Assembly: GCF_014773485.1 (NCBI RefSeq)
Contig: NZ_JACXBP010000004.1
Coordinates: 372,001-436,000 of the forward strand
Reading direction: 5' to 3'
Length of the DNA: 64,000 nt
Source: Erwinia aphidicola
Lineage (GTDB): Bacteria; Pseudomonadota; Gammaproteobacteria; Enterobacterales; Enterobacteriaceae
Part shown: positions 8,388-16,890 of the stretch, piece by piece
Position numbering within the stretch: position 1 is the first letter of the stretch
How the letters are laid out: every line of letters begins with the position of its first letter
Notes under the pieces: generated by a model
What the model saw: the letters and a program-made list of their open reading frames with translations, nothing else
What the model was told of the DNA's origin: nothing
Databases searched by the model: none
Translations under genes and position numbers: made by a program

Positions 8388-8493
8388 AGGGTCACGTTAC
8401 CAAAAGCCAGGTCGGTTGTCTGTTCGCGGGAGAGTAGAACCCTATTTTCACAAAAACGGCTCTACTCGTCCACGCCACAATATCAGCCTGCTT

Positions 8494-9174
8494 CTATTCA
8501 GCCAGCTGTTTAAGCAGCTGTTCTGCCGTCGCTGCAGACGACGTTGGGTTTTGTCCGGTGATCAGCAGGCCATCACTGACCACATAGGAACTCCAGTCCG
8601 GGCCTTTGGAGTAGATCCCGCCTTTGGCAATCAGCTCGTCTTCCACCAGGAATGGCACCACCTCAGTCAGGCCGACCGCTTCTTCTTCGCTGTTGGTGAA
8701 GCCGGTCACCTTTCTGCCTGCCACCAGCGGTTTTCCTTCAGGCGTTGTGACGTGGCGCAACACGCCCGGCGCATGGCAAACCAGGGCGACGTGTTTGTTA
8801 GCCGCCAGGAAGTTCTCGATAAGCCTGATGGAGTTTTCATCCTCGGCCAGATCCCACAGTGGACCGTGGCCGCCTGGATAGAATACTGCGTCGTAGTCAG
8901 CCGCTGAAATGCTGTCCAGGCGAACTGTCGCGGCGAGCTGGGCGGTTGCTGCCGCATCGGCCTCAAAGCGGTGAGTATGCTCAGTCTGGAAGTCAGGCTC
9001 ATTACTTTTTGGATCTAACGGCGGGTTGCCGCCTTTTGGCGAGGCCAGGGTGATCTGCGCGCCGGCATCTTTAAATGCGTAGTAGGGCGCAGCCAGCTCT
9101 TCCAGCCAGAAACCGGTTTTGCGTCCGGTATTGCCCAGCCGATCGTGTGAGGTTAACACCATAAGAATCTTCAT
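8494..9174 (-). CDS. DJ-1/PfpI-family protein, likely glyoxalase/deglycase-like
   Basis: A 226-residue protein of the type-1 glutamine-amidotransferase-like DJ-1/PfpI superfamily. It has the nucleophilic elbow HVALVCHAPG with Cys133 and His134, an early Glu in FWLEELAAPY (about 25) and the PGGHGPLWDL loop. Close relatives act on methylglyoxal or related aldehydes. The start at 9174 (MKILMVLTSH) has AGGAG 7 nt upstream and is better than the preceding ATG at 9177. Two copies of TAGACCAGTCGTCTA lie upstream. With the NemR-like regulator it forms a likely electrophile-defence pair. Confidence 0.87.
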   Translation of the reverse strand: MKILMVLTSHDRLGNTGRKTGFWLEELAAPYYAFKDAGAQITLASPKGGNPPLDPKSNEPDFQTEHTHRFEADAAATAQLAATVRLDSISAADYDAVFYPGGHGPLWDLAEDENSIRLIENFLAANKHVALVCHAPGVLRHVTTPEGKPLVAGRKVTGFTNSEEEAVGLTEVVPFLVEDELIAKGGIYSKGPDWSSYVVSDGLLITGQNPTSSAATAEQLLKQLAE

Positions 9175-9209
9175 CATCAATCTCCTGCCGTTAAGTTTAG
9201 CGTTTAAAT

Positions 9210-9224
9210 TAGACCAGTCGTCTA
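9210..9224. promoter_or_regulatory. Twin operator copy 1, likely bound by the NemR-like TetR
   Basis: TAGACCAGTCGTCTA, arms TAGAC/GTCTA, centred about 43 bp upstream of the DJ-1-family start. An identical copy lies at 9278-9292. The TAGAC arms match the TAGACC ends of NemR-type boxes as I remember them. Confidence 0.65.
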
Positions 9225-9277
9225 TGGCGCGGTGAGATTCGTGCCTGCGGTGTGGCTGAAGTAAAGTTAACACCAAT

Positions 9278-9292
9278 TAGACCAGTCGTCTA
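9278..9292. promoter_or_regulatory. Twin operator copy 2
   Basis: Second exact TAGACCAGTCGTCTA, 68 bp from the first, centre to centre. Two identical 15-bp sites in one promoter region are very unlikely by chance and fit a TetR-family operator pair. Confidence 0.65.
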
Positions 9293-9375
9293 GTGACGAT
9301 GGATAAAAACTTTCAGCGTGAGTTTGCAGAAGGAGATGTGCCGTGATGATTCCGCTGTGAGATACCGCAGAAAGC

Positions 9376-9398
9376 AAAAAACCCGCCATAGGCGGGTT
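9376..9398 (-). terminator. Terminator of tRNA-Phe
   Basis: AACCCGCC / GGCGGGTT stem with a TAT loop (read on the minus strand), followed by a T-run, ends the tRNA transcript. Confidence 0.85.
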
Positions 9399-9408
9399 CT
9401 TCTGAATG

Positions 9409-9484
9409 TGGTGCCCGAACCCGGAATCGAACCAGGGACACGGGGATTTTCAATCCCCTGCTCTACCGACTGAGCTATTCGGGC
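9409..9484 (-). tRNA. tRNA-Phe (anticodon GAA)
   Basis: The 76-nt gene begins GCCCGAATAGCTCAGTCGG, has the anticodon loop TTGAAAA with GAA, TTCGATTC in the T-arm and an encoded CCA end. It differs from E. coli pheV/pheU at only a few acceptor and T-stem pairs. Its position beside the divergent speC equals the pheV locus, a well-known integration site, and the accessory block 1-9300 lies at its 3' side. No integrase or repeated tRNA end was seen in the window. Confidence 0.97.
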
Positions 9485-9503
9485 AACGGGGCGCATTAAA
9501 CCG

Positions 9504-9773
9504 TATGCCATCGATCCCGTCAACGGCTTTATTGAAGAACAGCGACTGATTGCACTCTTTTCCATCAATACTGTTCTGAAAGACCAACTTATCGTCACTT
9601 TTTCGGGCAAAATCCATAGCATTGAGGCGCTGAACTCCCTGCCGCGCAGGCTGTTTTGCCGGTTGAACCAGCAATTAAAAAATGCCATTATTGCGAAAAT
9701 TCTGACGTGTTCATCATCCCCGTATCGAGGTCGCCGCCATGAGAGGTTCACTGCTGCCAGCCAGCATCTGTAA
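9504..9773 (+). other. Start-less open frame, possible gene remnant
   Basis: Between tRNA-Phe and speC a forward frame stays open for about 90 codons to a TAA at 9771 (reads AIDPVNGFIEEQRLIAL at its beginning) but has no ATG, GTG or TTG start with a ribosome binding site. The composition looks protein-like, but no family is recognised. It may be a decayed gene or chance. The rest of the 9485-9878 gap shows no feature. Confidence 0.2.
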
Positions 9774-9878
9774 CCGACATCTGCTGATGCCGGGCGCCCG
9801 CCGATCTTCCTGCTGTAATACCCTGTTGATAAATTCTTTCACCGTGCGGTGAGGTTTTCTTACGCTTAACTTTTGGCC

Positions 9879-10043
9879 ATGCGTAAAAACAGACGCGATC
9901 TGATTTTACTGATGTCTATCGGTCTGAGCGGCACTTCATCGCTGACAGCCTGTGACTCTTTCGCCAGCAAGGCGTTTTTGCGCCTTGCTATGCTGTGCCT
10001 CTGGCACCCACTCATCCTTGACCGCCTGGGATTTGTGCTATGA
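9879..10043 (+). CDS. Small ORF overlapping speC start, candidate leader peptide
   Basis: A 54-codon ORF (MRKNRRDLILLMSIGLSG...) ends in TGA that overlaps the speC ATG as ATGA, the usual sign of translational coupling. The N-terminus looks like a lipoprotein signal (basic residues, hydrophobic run, SLTAC). The ribosome binding site is weak (TTTTGG). A perfect 9-bp hairpin (9966-9989) lies inside it. E. coli speF has an ornithine-sensing leader, speFL, but this sequence is unrelated to it. It may instead be a chance frame or a shortened lipoprotein. Confidence 0.4.
   Translation: MRKNRRDLILLMSIGLSGTSSLTACDSFASKAFLRLAMLCLWHPLILDRLGFVL
9966..9989 (+). promoter_or_regulatory. Hairpin in speC leader
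   Basis: AGCAAGGCG / CGCCTTGCT with loop TTTTTG, a perfect 9-bp stem 51 bp before the speC start and inside the small upstream ORF. It has no T-tract, so a role in translation or RNA processing is more likely than termination. Confidence 0.5.
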
Positions 10044-12181
10044 CACCTTTGAAAATTGCAGCCAGTACCACCGTCGCTATTCACCTCCAGACCGGGCGCG
10101 AAGTCGTGACGCTGGATAACACCGACTTTACCGATGTGGCAGCGGTGGTGCTCTCCGTTTCTGATTCGCGCTCCGGCGTGCTGGCGCTGCTGCGTCATAC
10201 CGGTTTTAACCTGCCGGTGTTTATCGCGCTGGATGATGCTTCGCAGGCGGAAGATCTGCCGGCGGTGGACGGCGTGCTGAGCGGAGAGGCGGAAGATGCT
10301 GCGCTGCTGGAAGCCGCCGCCGCGCAGTACCAGGCGCAGCTGCTGCCGCCGTTCTTCCAGACGCTGACCAAATACGTGGCGATGGATAACACCACCTTTG
10401 CCTGCCCCGGCCATCAGGGCGGTGAGTTCTTCAAAAAGCATCCGGCAGGACGGCAGTTCTTCGACTTCTTTGGCGAGAACGTGTTTCGCGCTGATATGTG
10501 CAATGCGGACGTCAAGCTGGGCGATTTGCTGATCCACGAAGGCTCGGCCAAGCATGCGCAGAAGTTTGCCGCGAAGGTGTTCAACGCCGATAAAACCTAC
10601 TTCGTGCTTAACGGCACCTCCAGCGCCAATAAAGTGGTGACCAATGCGCTGCTGACGCGTGGCGATCTGGTGCTTTTCGACCGCAATAATCATAAATCCA
10701 ACCACCACGGGGCGCTGATCCAAGCCGGGGCGACGCCGGTTTATCTGGAAACCGCGCGCAACCCGTTTGGCTTTATCGGCGGCATTGACGCGCACTGTTT
10801 TGATGAAGCCTACGTGCGCAAACAGATCCAGCAGGTTGCGCCGCATCGCGCCAGCGACGAGCGCCCGTTCCGCCTGGCGGTGATCCAGCTTGGCACCTAT
10901 GACGGCACGGTATACAACGCGCGTAAGGTGATCGACAGCATCGGTCACCTGTGTGACTACATCCTGTTTGACTCGGCGTGGGTCGGCTACGAGCAGTTTA
11001 TTCCGGTGATGCAGGCCTGCTCGCCGCTGCTGCTGGATCTCAAACCCTCAGACCCTGGCATTTTCGTTACTCAGTCGGTGCATAAGCAGCAGGCGGGCTT
11101 CTCGCAGACCTCGCAAATCCATAAAAAAGATAACCACCTGCGCGGCCAGCAGCGTTTTTGCAGCCACAAGCGGCTGAACAATGCCTTTATGCTGCACGCC
11201 TCTACCAGCCCGTTCTACCCGCTGTTTGCCGCGCTGGATATCAACGCGAAAATGCATCAGGGCGAGGCCGGACGCCGCCTGTGGCACGAGTGCGTGGTGT
11301 TGGGGATTGATGCGCGTAAGGCGATCCTCGCGCGCTGTGAGATGATCCAACCATTTATTCCCGACGAGGTTGACGGTAAACCCTGGCAGGATGCGCCAAC
11401 GCATGCGATCGCCGCCGATCCGCGCTACTTCAGCTTTGCGCCAGGCGCAGCGTGGCACGGCTTTGCCGGTTATGAGAAGGATCAGTATCTGGTCGACCCG
11501 TGCAAGCTGCTGCTGACCACGCCGGGCATTGATGCCGCCAGCGGCAAATATGCCTCGTTCGGCATTCCAGCCACCATCCTCGCCAACTACCTGCGTGAGA
11601 ATGGCGTGGTGCCGGAGAAGTGCGATCTTAACTCGATCCTGTTCCTGCTGACCCCGGCGGAGAGCGTAGAGAAGATGGCGAAGCTGGTGGCGAAGCTGGC
11701 GCAGTTCGAGCAGCACATCAAAGAAGATGCCCTGCTGCGCGACGTGCTGCCGACCATTTACCGCAAAAATGCGGCCCGCTATGCGGGCTATACGCTGAAG
11801 CGCCTGTGTCAGGAGATGCACGATCTGTACGTCAGCCACGACGTAAAGGATCTGCAAAAGGCGATGTTCCGCCAGCAGAGCTTGCCAAAAGTGGCGATGA
11901 ACCCGCAGGATGCCAATATCGAGTTTATTCGCGGGAACGTGGAGCTGGTGCCGATCGCTGAGGCAGAAGGACGCATCGCGGCGGAAGGCGCGCTGCCTTA
12001 TCCTCCGGGCGTGCTGTGCGTAGTGCCGGGCGAAGTGTGGGGCGGGGCGGTTCAGCGCTACTTCCTGGCGCTGGAAGAGGGGCTGAACCTGCTGCCGGGC
12101 TTCTCACCGGAGTTGCAGGGCGTGTATGTCGAAGCGGGTGAAGACGGCGTAAAGCGCCTGCAGGGGTATGTGCTGGTGTGA
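10040..12181 (+). CDS. speC: Ornithine decarboxylase SpeC (constitutive)
   Basis: The 713-residue pyridoxal-phosphate enzyme converts ornithine to putrescine and CO2 in the cytoplasm. Long blocks match E. coli SpeC: TFACPGHQGGEFFKKHP, FFGENVFRADMCNADVKLGD, the PLP-lysine segment TQSVHKQQAGFSQTSQ (about residue 350) and EGALPYPPGVLCVVPGE near the end. The N-terminal wing domain (1-110) is more divergent. With SpeA and SpeB (32-36 kb) it gives both routes to putrescine. It is divergent from tRNA-Phe as at the E. coli pheV locus. The ATG overlaps the stop of a small upstream ORF. GC-rich palindromes follow its stop. Confidence 0.97.
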   Translation: MTPLKIAASTTVAIHLQTGREVVTLDNTDFTDVAAVVLSVSDSRSGVLALLRHTGFNLPVFIALDDASQAEDLPAVDGVLSGEAEDAALLEAAAAQYQAQLLPPFFQTLTKYVAMDNTTFACPGHQGGEFFKKHPAGRQFFDFFGENVFRADMCNADVKLGDLLIHEGSAKHAQKFAAKVFNADKTYFVLNGTSSANKVVTNALLTRGDLVLFDRNNHKSNHHGALIQAGATPVYLETARNPFGFIGGIDAHCFDEAYVRKQIQQVAPHRASDERPFRLAVIQLGTYDGTVYNARKVIDSIGHLCDYILFDSAWVGYEQFIPVMQACSPLLLDLKPSDPGIFVTQSVHKQQAGFSQTSQIHKKDNHLRGQQRFCSHKRLNNAFMLHASTSPFYPLFAALDINAKMHQGEAGRRLWHECVVLGIDARKAILARCEMIQPFIPDEVDGKPWQDAPTHAIAADPRYFSFAPGAAWHGFAGYEKDQYLVDPCKLLLTTPGIDAASGKYASFGIPATILANYLRENGVVPEKCDLNSILFLLTPAESVEKMAKLVAKLAQFEQHIKEDALLRDVLPTIYRKNAARYAGYTLKRLCQEMHDLYVSHDVKDLQKAMFRQQSLPKVAMNPQDANIEFIRGNVELVPIAEAEGRIAAEGALPYPPGVLCVVPGEVWGGAVQRYFLALEEGLNLLPGFSPELQGVYVEAGEDGVKRLQGYVLV

Positions 12182-12188
12182 AAAACTG

Positions 12189-12285
12189 GGTCGGGCATGC
12201 CCGACCGTTAAGGTGGTTCAGCGCAGGGGCGAGGCATGCCCGACCATTGAGGTGGTTCAGCGTAGGGGCGAGGCATGCCTCGCCC
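12189..12285. repeat. Cluster of GGCATGCC palindromes with 39-bp direct repeat
   Basis: Three copies of a palindromic element lie after speC: GGTCGGGCATGCCCGACC (12189-12206), a hybrid at 12226-12246, and GGGCGAGGCATGCCTCGCCC (12266-12285). The last two lie in a direct repeat of 39-bp period (12212-12250, 12251-12289; each begins GGTGGTTCAGCG). Similar palindromes occur at 15457, 24282, 48879 and 51956. They may terminate speC and its convergent neighbour. Confidence 0.8.
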
Positions 12286-12301
12286 GGTACTAACCCACGC
12301 T

Positions 12302-12937
12302 TTATTGCAGTTCCAGAGCATCTTCCCGCGCCTGGCGCACGATAGCTTTGGCAATCCACTTGCCGATATCCTGTAGCTCATCGTTGTCACAGCCCCAGAT
12401 ATCCTTCATCACCAGAAAAATCTCTGAGCCGTAAACCAGCGACAGCGACTGCAGCACGCGCTCCATTAGTGCGGGCGGCAGCTCTTTACTCAGCGGCGCG
12501 GCGACTTGGGTCAGCATCGCTTTACGATTGCCGCGCACCAGCTTCTCTTTTGGCGGCACCGCATCGGTCGACTGCGACTGCGCCCACTGGGTCAGTGACA
12601 GGTGCAGCGCGGCCCTCAGCGTACCTTCATGCTTCAGCATGCGCGGAAAGGCAAAGCTCAGCAGCTCATCGATGCGCTCGCTGGCATCCTTTTTGGTCGG
12701 CTGCCAGTGTTTAATCGGGCTAAGCGTCTCCGTGACGATAGCTGAGACCAGCGCGCTTTGCGTGGGGAAGTAGCGATAAGCCGTGGCGCGCGACAGCTGC
12801 GCTTCCTGGGCTACTTCAGTGATAGAGGGAAAGGCCCCGCTATCAAACAATTTCATCGCTGTATCAATCAGTAAGCGGCGTGTTCTTGCGCGTGTTGATG
12901 TTAACCCTAACACCCCAGCGGAATCCCTTTGCTCCAC
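12302..12937 (-). CDS. TetR/AcrR-family regulator
   Basis: An approximately 211-residue TetR-type repressor. The HTH is FPSITEVAQEAQLSRATAYRYFPTQSALV, preceded by ARTRRLLIDTAMKLFDSG. The C-terminal ligand domain is not assigned. I prefer the GTG at 12937, which has GAGG 5 nt upstream; a longer frame from a TTG at 12961 lacks a ribosome binding site. It diverges from the UPF0261 and PEP-hydrolase-like genes with a 286-bp gap and is their likely regulator. The effector is unknown. Confidence 0.8.
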   Translation of the reverse strand: MEQRDSAGVLGLTSTRARTRRLLIDTAMKLFDSGAFPSITEVAQEAQLSRATAYRYFPTQSALVSAIVTETLSPIKHWQPTKKDASERIDELLSFAFPRMLKHEGTLRAALHLSLTQWAQSQSTDAVPPKEKLVRGNRKAMLTQVAAPLSKELPPALMERVLQSLSLVYGSEIFLVMKDIWGCDNDELQDIGKWIAKAIVRQAREDALELQ

Positions 12938-13223
12938 GATAACCTCATTTTTCCAGTTCAAACGATCTCATCTTCGGGTCGGCAGACAGCTATAAGTGTC
13001 ACCGGCGTTGACTGCCCGGGGAGGGTTGCTGCTGCTCCCAGGTCATATAAGCGTAGTCAAAATCACTAAGAGACTCATATTTCATTCAATTGATTTATCA
13101 ATCTTCAAGGTGCTACTGTTAGCATCACTTAGTGTGGTTTCTTTGTACCTTATGGTTATTTACGTTTTTATCTCAAGTTAATCAACTCTTTATTAATCTA
13201 AATAACAGGTTTTTTTAACGCCA

Positions 13224-14444
13224 ATGAATAATGATACTGGATCCATCTACGCTGTTGCGACAGCGGATACTAAAGGAAGGGAACTGTTTTACGTCAGCGG
13301 GCTGATTGCTCAGGCTGGGGTAAAAGTCGTTACAGTTGACCTGTCAACTCAACAACTTAGCACACCTTTTACCGGTGATATTTCTGCCGAAACCGTGGCG
13401 GATTTCCACCCTGAAGGGCGCGGTGCAGTGTTCTGTGGCGACAGGGGGAAGGCGATAGTGGCGATGGCCAGGGCTTTTGAGATTTTCCTTAGCCAGCGCG
13501 ATGATGTAGCCGGGGTGATCGGCTTAGGCGGTTCGGGCGGTACGGCCTTGATCACGCCCGCAATGCAGGCGCTGCCGGTGGGCATCCCGAAGCTGATGGT
13601 CTCCACCATGGCGTCCGGTGACGTTTCCGGCTATATCGGCGCCAGCGATATCGCCATGCTTTACTCGGTGACGGATGTTGCCGGGCTGAACCGCATTTCG
13701 CGCCGGGTGCTGGGCAATGCCGCGCATCAGATTGCCGGGGCGGTAATGTTTTCCGTGCCGCCGGACAGCAGCGATAAGCCGGCTATCGGCCTGACGATGT
13801 TTGGCGTTACCACACCGTGCGTTGAGGCCGTGAGCAGCGGGCTGGAGGCCGACTATGACTGTCTGGTATTCCACGCCACCGGCAGCGGCGGCAAAGCCAT
13901 GGAGAAGCTGGCGGACAGCCATATGCTCTGCGGGATGCTGGATCTGACCACCACCGAGGTGTGCGATCTGTTGTTTGAGGGCGTACTGGCCTGCGGTGAA
14001 GATCGTTTTGATGCGCTGGCGCGCAGCGAAGTACCCTGCGTCATCTCCTGCGGGGCACTGGATATGGTCAACTTCGGCCATCCTTCCACTATTCCGGCAA
14101 AGTACGCGGCTCGCCAGTTCTATCACCACAATCCGCAGGTGACGCTGATGCGCACCACGGTGGAAGAGAATGTGGCGATGGCACGCTGGATCGCGGAAAA
14201 GCTCAACCGCTGCGCGGGCGAGATCCGCTTTTTGATCCCGGAAGGTGGCTTCTCGGCGCTGGATGCAGAAGGCCAGCCGTTCTGGTCACCGGAAGCGGAT
14301 CGGGCCTTTATCCGCACGCTGGAAGCTGAGCTAAAGCAAACCACGCTGCGACAAATAATCAGACTGCCGTGGAATATTAATCATCCACAATTTGCCGCTG
14401 CGGCGGTGGCTCAATTTCGCCAACTGGCACCCAGAGGAAAATAA
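13224..14444 (+). CDS. UPF0261 family protein (Tm-1-like ATP-binding domain)
   Basis: A 406-residue protein of the UPF0261 family, whose relatives include the ATP-binding N-terminal part of the plant Tm-1 protein. The opening [18 protein letters not shown] and the conserved [34 protein letters not shown] and [14 protein letters not shown] motifs are typical. In other bacteria the family is often next to a TIM-barrel PEP-hydrolase-like gene, exactly as here (2 bp apart). The biochemical role is not known. The start follows an AT-rich leader with only a weak ribosome binding site. Confidence 0.85.
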   Translation: MNNDTGSIYAVATADTKGRELFYVSGLIAQAGVKVVTVDLSTQQLSTPFTGDISAETVADFHPEGRGAVFCGDRGKAIVAMARAFEIFLSQRDDVAGVIGLGGSGGTALITPAMQALPVGIPKLMVSTMASGDVSGYIGASDIAMLYSVTDVAGLNRISRRVLGNAAHQIAGAVMFSVPPDSSDKPAIGLTMFGVTTPCVEAVSSGLEADYDCLVFHATGSGGKAMEKLADSHMLCGMLDLTTTEVCDLLFEGVLACGEDRFDALARSEVPCVISCGALDMVNFGHPSTIPAKYAARQFYHHNPQVTLMRTTVEENVAMARWIAEKLNRCAGEIRFLIPEGGFSALDAEGQPFWSPEADRAFIRTLEAELKQTTLRQIIRLPWNINHPQFAAAAVAQFRQLAPRGK

Positions 14445-14446
14445 CT

Positions 14447-15277
14447 ATGCCTGCTTTTAATCGTCAGCAGCTGCTGACTAAGTTCAGACAGATGATTGCC
14501 CGCCGCGAGCCGATCATCGGCGGCGGCGCGGGGACCGGGCTGTCGGCCAAGTGCGAAGAGGCTGGCGGTATCGATCTGATCGTCATTTACAACTCCGGCC
14601 GCTACCGCATGGCCGGGCGGGGTTCACTGGCCGGGCTGCTGGCCTACGGCAATGCCAACGAGATCGTCGTTGATATGGCGAAAGAGGTCTTGCCGGTAGT
14701 GAAACAGACGCCGGTGCTGGCTGGCGTCAACGGCACCGATCCGTTCTGCAATTTCGATAAGTTTCTCGACGACCTCAAGGCGCTGGGTTTTTCCGGCGTG
14801 CAGAACTTCCCGACGGTGGGCCTGATTGACGGCAATTTCCGCGCCAATCTGGAAGAGACCGGCATGGGTTACGGGCTGGAAGTGGAGATGATCCGTCTGG
14901 CGCATCAGAAAGAGATGCTGACCACCCCTTACGTGTTTAGCGCCGCAGACGCGGTGGCCATGACCGAAGCGGGTGCGGATATCATCGTGCCGCATATGGG
15001 CCTGACCACCGGCGGTAATATCGGTGCAGAAACCGCCCTGCAGCTCAGGGACTGTGTGCCGCTGATCAACGAGTGGGCCGCTGCGGCCAAAGCGGTGCGT
15101 GAAGATGTGATTGTGCTGTGCCACGGCGGGCCAATCTCCAGCCCGCAAGATGCGCAGTACATCCTCGAAAACTGCCCGCAGTGCGACGGCTTCTACGGTG
15201 CCAGTTCGATGGAACGCCTGCCAACCGAAGTGGCGCTGACCGACACCACCAAAAAATTTAAAAACATCAGTCGCTAG
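14447..15277 (+). CDS. Phosphoenolpyruvate hydrolase-family TIM-barrel protein
   Basis: A 276-residue protein of the PEP-hydrolase/TIM-barrel signal transduction family. Visible blocks are [61 protein letters not shown] and [15 protein letters not shown]. Such proteins pair with the UPF0261 gene. The reaction is unproven for this branch; the family name comes from a distant similarity. The stop is followed by a strong terminator. Confidence 0.83.
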   Translation: MPAFNRQQLLTKFRQMIARREPIIGGGAGTGLSAKCEEAGGIDLIVIYNSGRYRMAGRGSLAGLLAYGNANEIVVDMAKEVLPVVKQTPVLAGVNGTDPFCNFDKFLDDLKALGFSGVQNFPTVGLIDGNFRANLEETGMGYGLEVEMIRLAHQKEMLTTPYVFSAADAVAMTEAGADIIVPHMGLTTGGNIGAETALQLRDCVPLINEWAAAAKAVREDVIVLCHGGPISSPQDAQYILENCPQCDGFYGASSMERLPTEVALTDTTKKFKNISR

Positions 15278-15293
15278 CTTCAGCGTAACGTTC

Positions 15294-15327
15294 AGGGGTG
15301 CAGCCCGTGCTGCACCCCTTTTTTTAT
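15294..15327 (+). terminator. Rho-independent terminator after PEP-hydrolase-family gene
   Basis: AGGGGTGCAGC / GCTGCACCCCT 11-bp stem with CCGT loop, followed by a T-run. Confidence 0.92.
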
Positions 15328-15344
15328 TGCGTAACGTTACGCAA
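15327..15344. repeat. 18-bp perfect palindrome
   Basis: TTGCGTAACGTTACGCAA follows the terminator T-run and lies in the convergent gap before mltC. It could be a protein-binding site or a hairpin; no regulator is assigned. The motif half GCGTAACGTT recurs at 15283-15292. Confidence 0.5.
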
Positions 15345-15456
15345 AACAGGGCGCCCGTCATTGCAGGAAAGCACACCAGGTGTATTTTGACTGCACAGCT
15401 TTATTGTGGCGGCGCTCAGCGAGAAAATGAAAAAAGCTTAGCGGGGCGATAAAACA

Positions 15457-15476
15457 AGGCCGGGCATGCCCGGCCT
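15457..15476. repeat. GGCATGCC palindrome downstream of mltC
   Basis: AGGCCGGGCATGCCCGGCCT, a perfect 20-bp palindrome of the same family as after speC. It sits 9 bp after the mltC stop and may act as its terminator. Confidence 0.8.
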
Positions 15477-15485
15477 CTGCGGCTG

Positions 15486-16565
15486 TCAGTAGCGGTGATA
15501 GCCTTTCTGCGCGTTGGTCACTTTCACCAGGTAGCGGCGTGATTCCGCTGACGGGTGGTTGGTGGTCAGCTGCTGATAGACTTGCGCCGGTGACATATCG
15601 TTAATGTTGCTGAAGGCGCGATTTTTATCGCTGGAGAACACCCGCAGCACGCTGCCCGCTCCGCCGTTGTAGGCGGTGATCACCGCATAGCGGCGCGAGG
15701 TGCTGTTGCTGATGCCGGACAGGTAGCTGCCCTGCAATATCGACAGGTACGCGGTACCGGCATCGATATTGTTTTCCGGGTCCAGCAGATAGCTGCGGCT
15801 CGGCTTGCCCCATTTCCCCTTCATACGGAAAACGTCGACCCCGGCGGTGTGCTGCACGACCTGCATCAGGCCCAGCGCATCCGCATGGCTGACCGCATAG
15901 GGGTTGAAGCTCGATTCAATCTGCATAATTGCCAGGATCAGCGACTGATCGACCCCGTATTTCTCGGCGGCTTTACGCACCATCGGCAGGTATTTGTGCG
16001 CACGCTTGTCGAGGTGGTTTGGCACCATCGGAATGGTGACGGACCAGATCACATGCAGGCCAGAGTTACGCTTTTGCAGCTTATTCTGGATCAGGTAATC
16101 AGCAAAGCTGGCGGCGCGCCCCTGCCAGCGGATCGGCTGGCCGGTGTTATCCAGCACCTGGCCGTACAGCAGCGGCTCTTTACTGATCTGAATATCGTTG
16201 ACGTCGGAGTACAGATCGACATTACCCGGATCTTCGCCGATCAGCAGGGTCGTGATAATCGCCTGGCGCAGGCTGGCCATAGGATCCGTTCCGGCGATGG
16301 TTTCGATGGTGATGCTACCGGCGTCGAAGTTGATATGGCTACGGGTATAATATTGATCGCTGTACTTCACATAGTCTTTTGGACCGGCGATCAGTACTTC
16401 GTTAATGCCCCAGATATTCTCAATGTTGTGGGCAAACTGACCCATCAGGATATCAAAGCCGTTGGTGTCTTTAACCCACTCTTCATGATAGTTATTCTGT
16501 TTCTTGCCGGAGCAGGAGATCAGTAATGGTGCAATAACCAGCAGACTTATCAGTTTCTTGTTCAT
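15486..16565 (-). CDS. mltC: Membrane-bound lytic murein transglycosylase C
   Basis: A 359-residue outer-membrane lipoprotein that cleaves peptidoglycan between N-acetylmuramic acid and N-acetylglucosamine to form anhydro ends. The signal peptide ends at the lipobox LLISC (Cys18). An N-terminal MltC domain is followed by the SLT-type catalytic domain with the catalytic Glu in [27 protein letters not shown] and the [12 protein letters not shown] and [10 protein letters not shown] motifs. It lies after yggX and mutY in the order seen in E. coli (mutY, yggX, mltC). Confidence 0.97.
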   Translation of the reverse strand: MNKKLISLLVIAPLLISCSGKKQNNYHEEWVKDTNGFDILMGQFAHNIENIWGINEVLIAGPKDYVKYSDQYYTRSHINFDAGSITIETIAGTDPMASLRQAIITTLLIGEDPGNVDLYSDVNDIQISKEPLLYGQVLDNTGQPIRWQGRAASFADYLIQNKLQKRNSGLHVIWSVTIPMVPNHLDKRAHKYLPMVRKAAEKYGVDQSLILAIMQIESSFNPYAVSHADALGLMQVVQHTAGVDVFRMKGKWGKPSRSYLLDPENNIDAGTAYLSILQGSYLSGISNSTSRRYAVITAYNGGAGSVLRVFSSDKNRAFSNINDMSPAQVYQQLTTNHPSAESRRYLVKVTNAQKGYHRY

Positions 16566-16617
16566 CGTTTAATGCTTCGCCCACAATTGAGAGGGCCTCA
16601 TCTGTGAGGCCCAACGC

Positions 16618-16890
16618 TTATTCTTCTGGCGGGGTATAACCTTCGATATGGACTTCGTGGCCTTCAAACAGGAACTTAATCATCTCCTGCTCCAGCAGCT
16701 TACGGTCATCTGGGTTCATCATGCTGAGTTTCTTTTCGTTGATCAGCATAGTCTGTTTTGCCATCCACTTTGACCAGGCTTCTTTAGAAATATCGTTGTA
16801 GATGCGCTTACCCACATCGCCCGGATACAGCTGAAAGTCCTGCCCTTCGGCGTCACGTTGCAGGAACGTGCAAAAAATAGTTCGGCTCAT
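16618..16890 (-). CDS. yggX: Iron-trafficking/oxidative-damage protection protein YggX
   Basis: A 90-residue protein of the YggX family ([23 protein letters not shown]...). It protects iron-sulfur clusters from oxidative damage and has a role in iron trafficking. Its ATG overlaps the mutY stop by one base (TAATG), so the two are translationally coupled. This fits MutY being an Fe-S enzyme. Confidence 0.96.
   Translation of the reverse strand: MSRTIFCTFLQRDAEGQDFQLYPGDVGKRIYNDISKEAWSKWMAKQTMLINEKKLSMMNPDDRKLLEQEMIKFLFEGHEVHIEGYTPPEE

Noticed and set aside
9290..9751. 153-residue minus-strand frame across tRNA-Phe
   Set aside because: Runs through the tRNA gene and its terminator; no family resemblance.
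9866..10948. 360-residue minus-strand frame opposite speC
   Set aside because: It is a codon-bias shadow of speC, overlaps the well-supported gene, and has no ribosome binding site or family motif.
11048..11857. 269-residue minus-strand frame in speC
   Set aside because: Shadow of speC with low-complexity composition.
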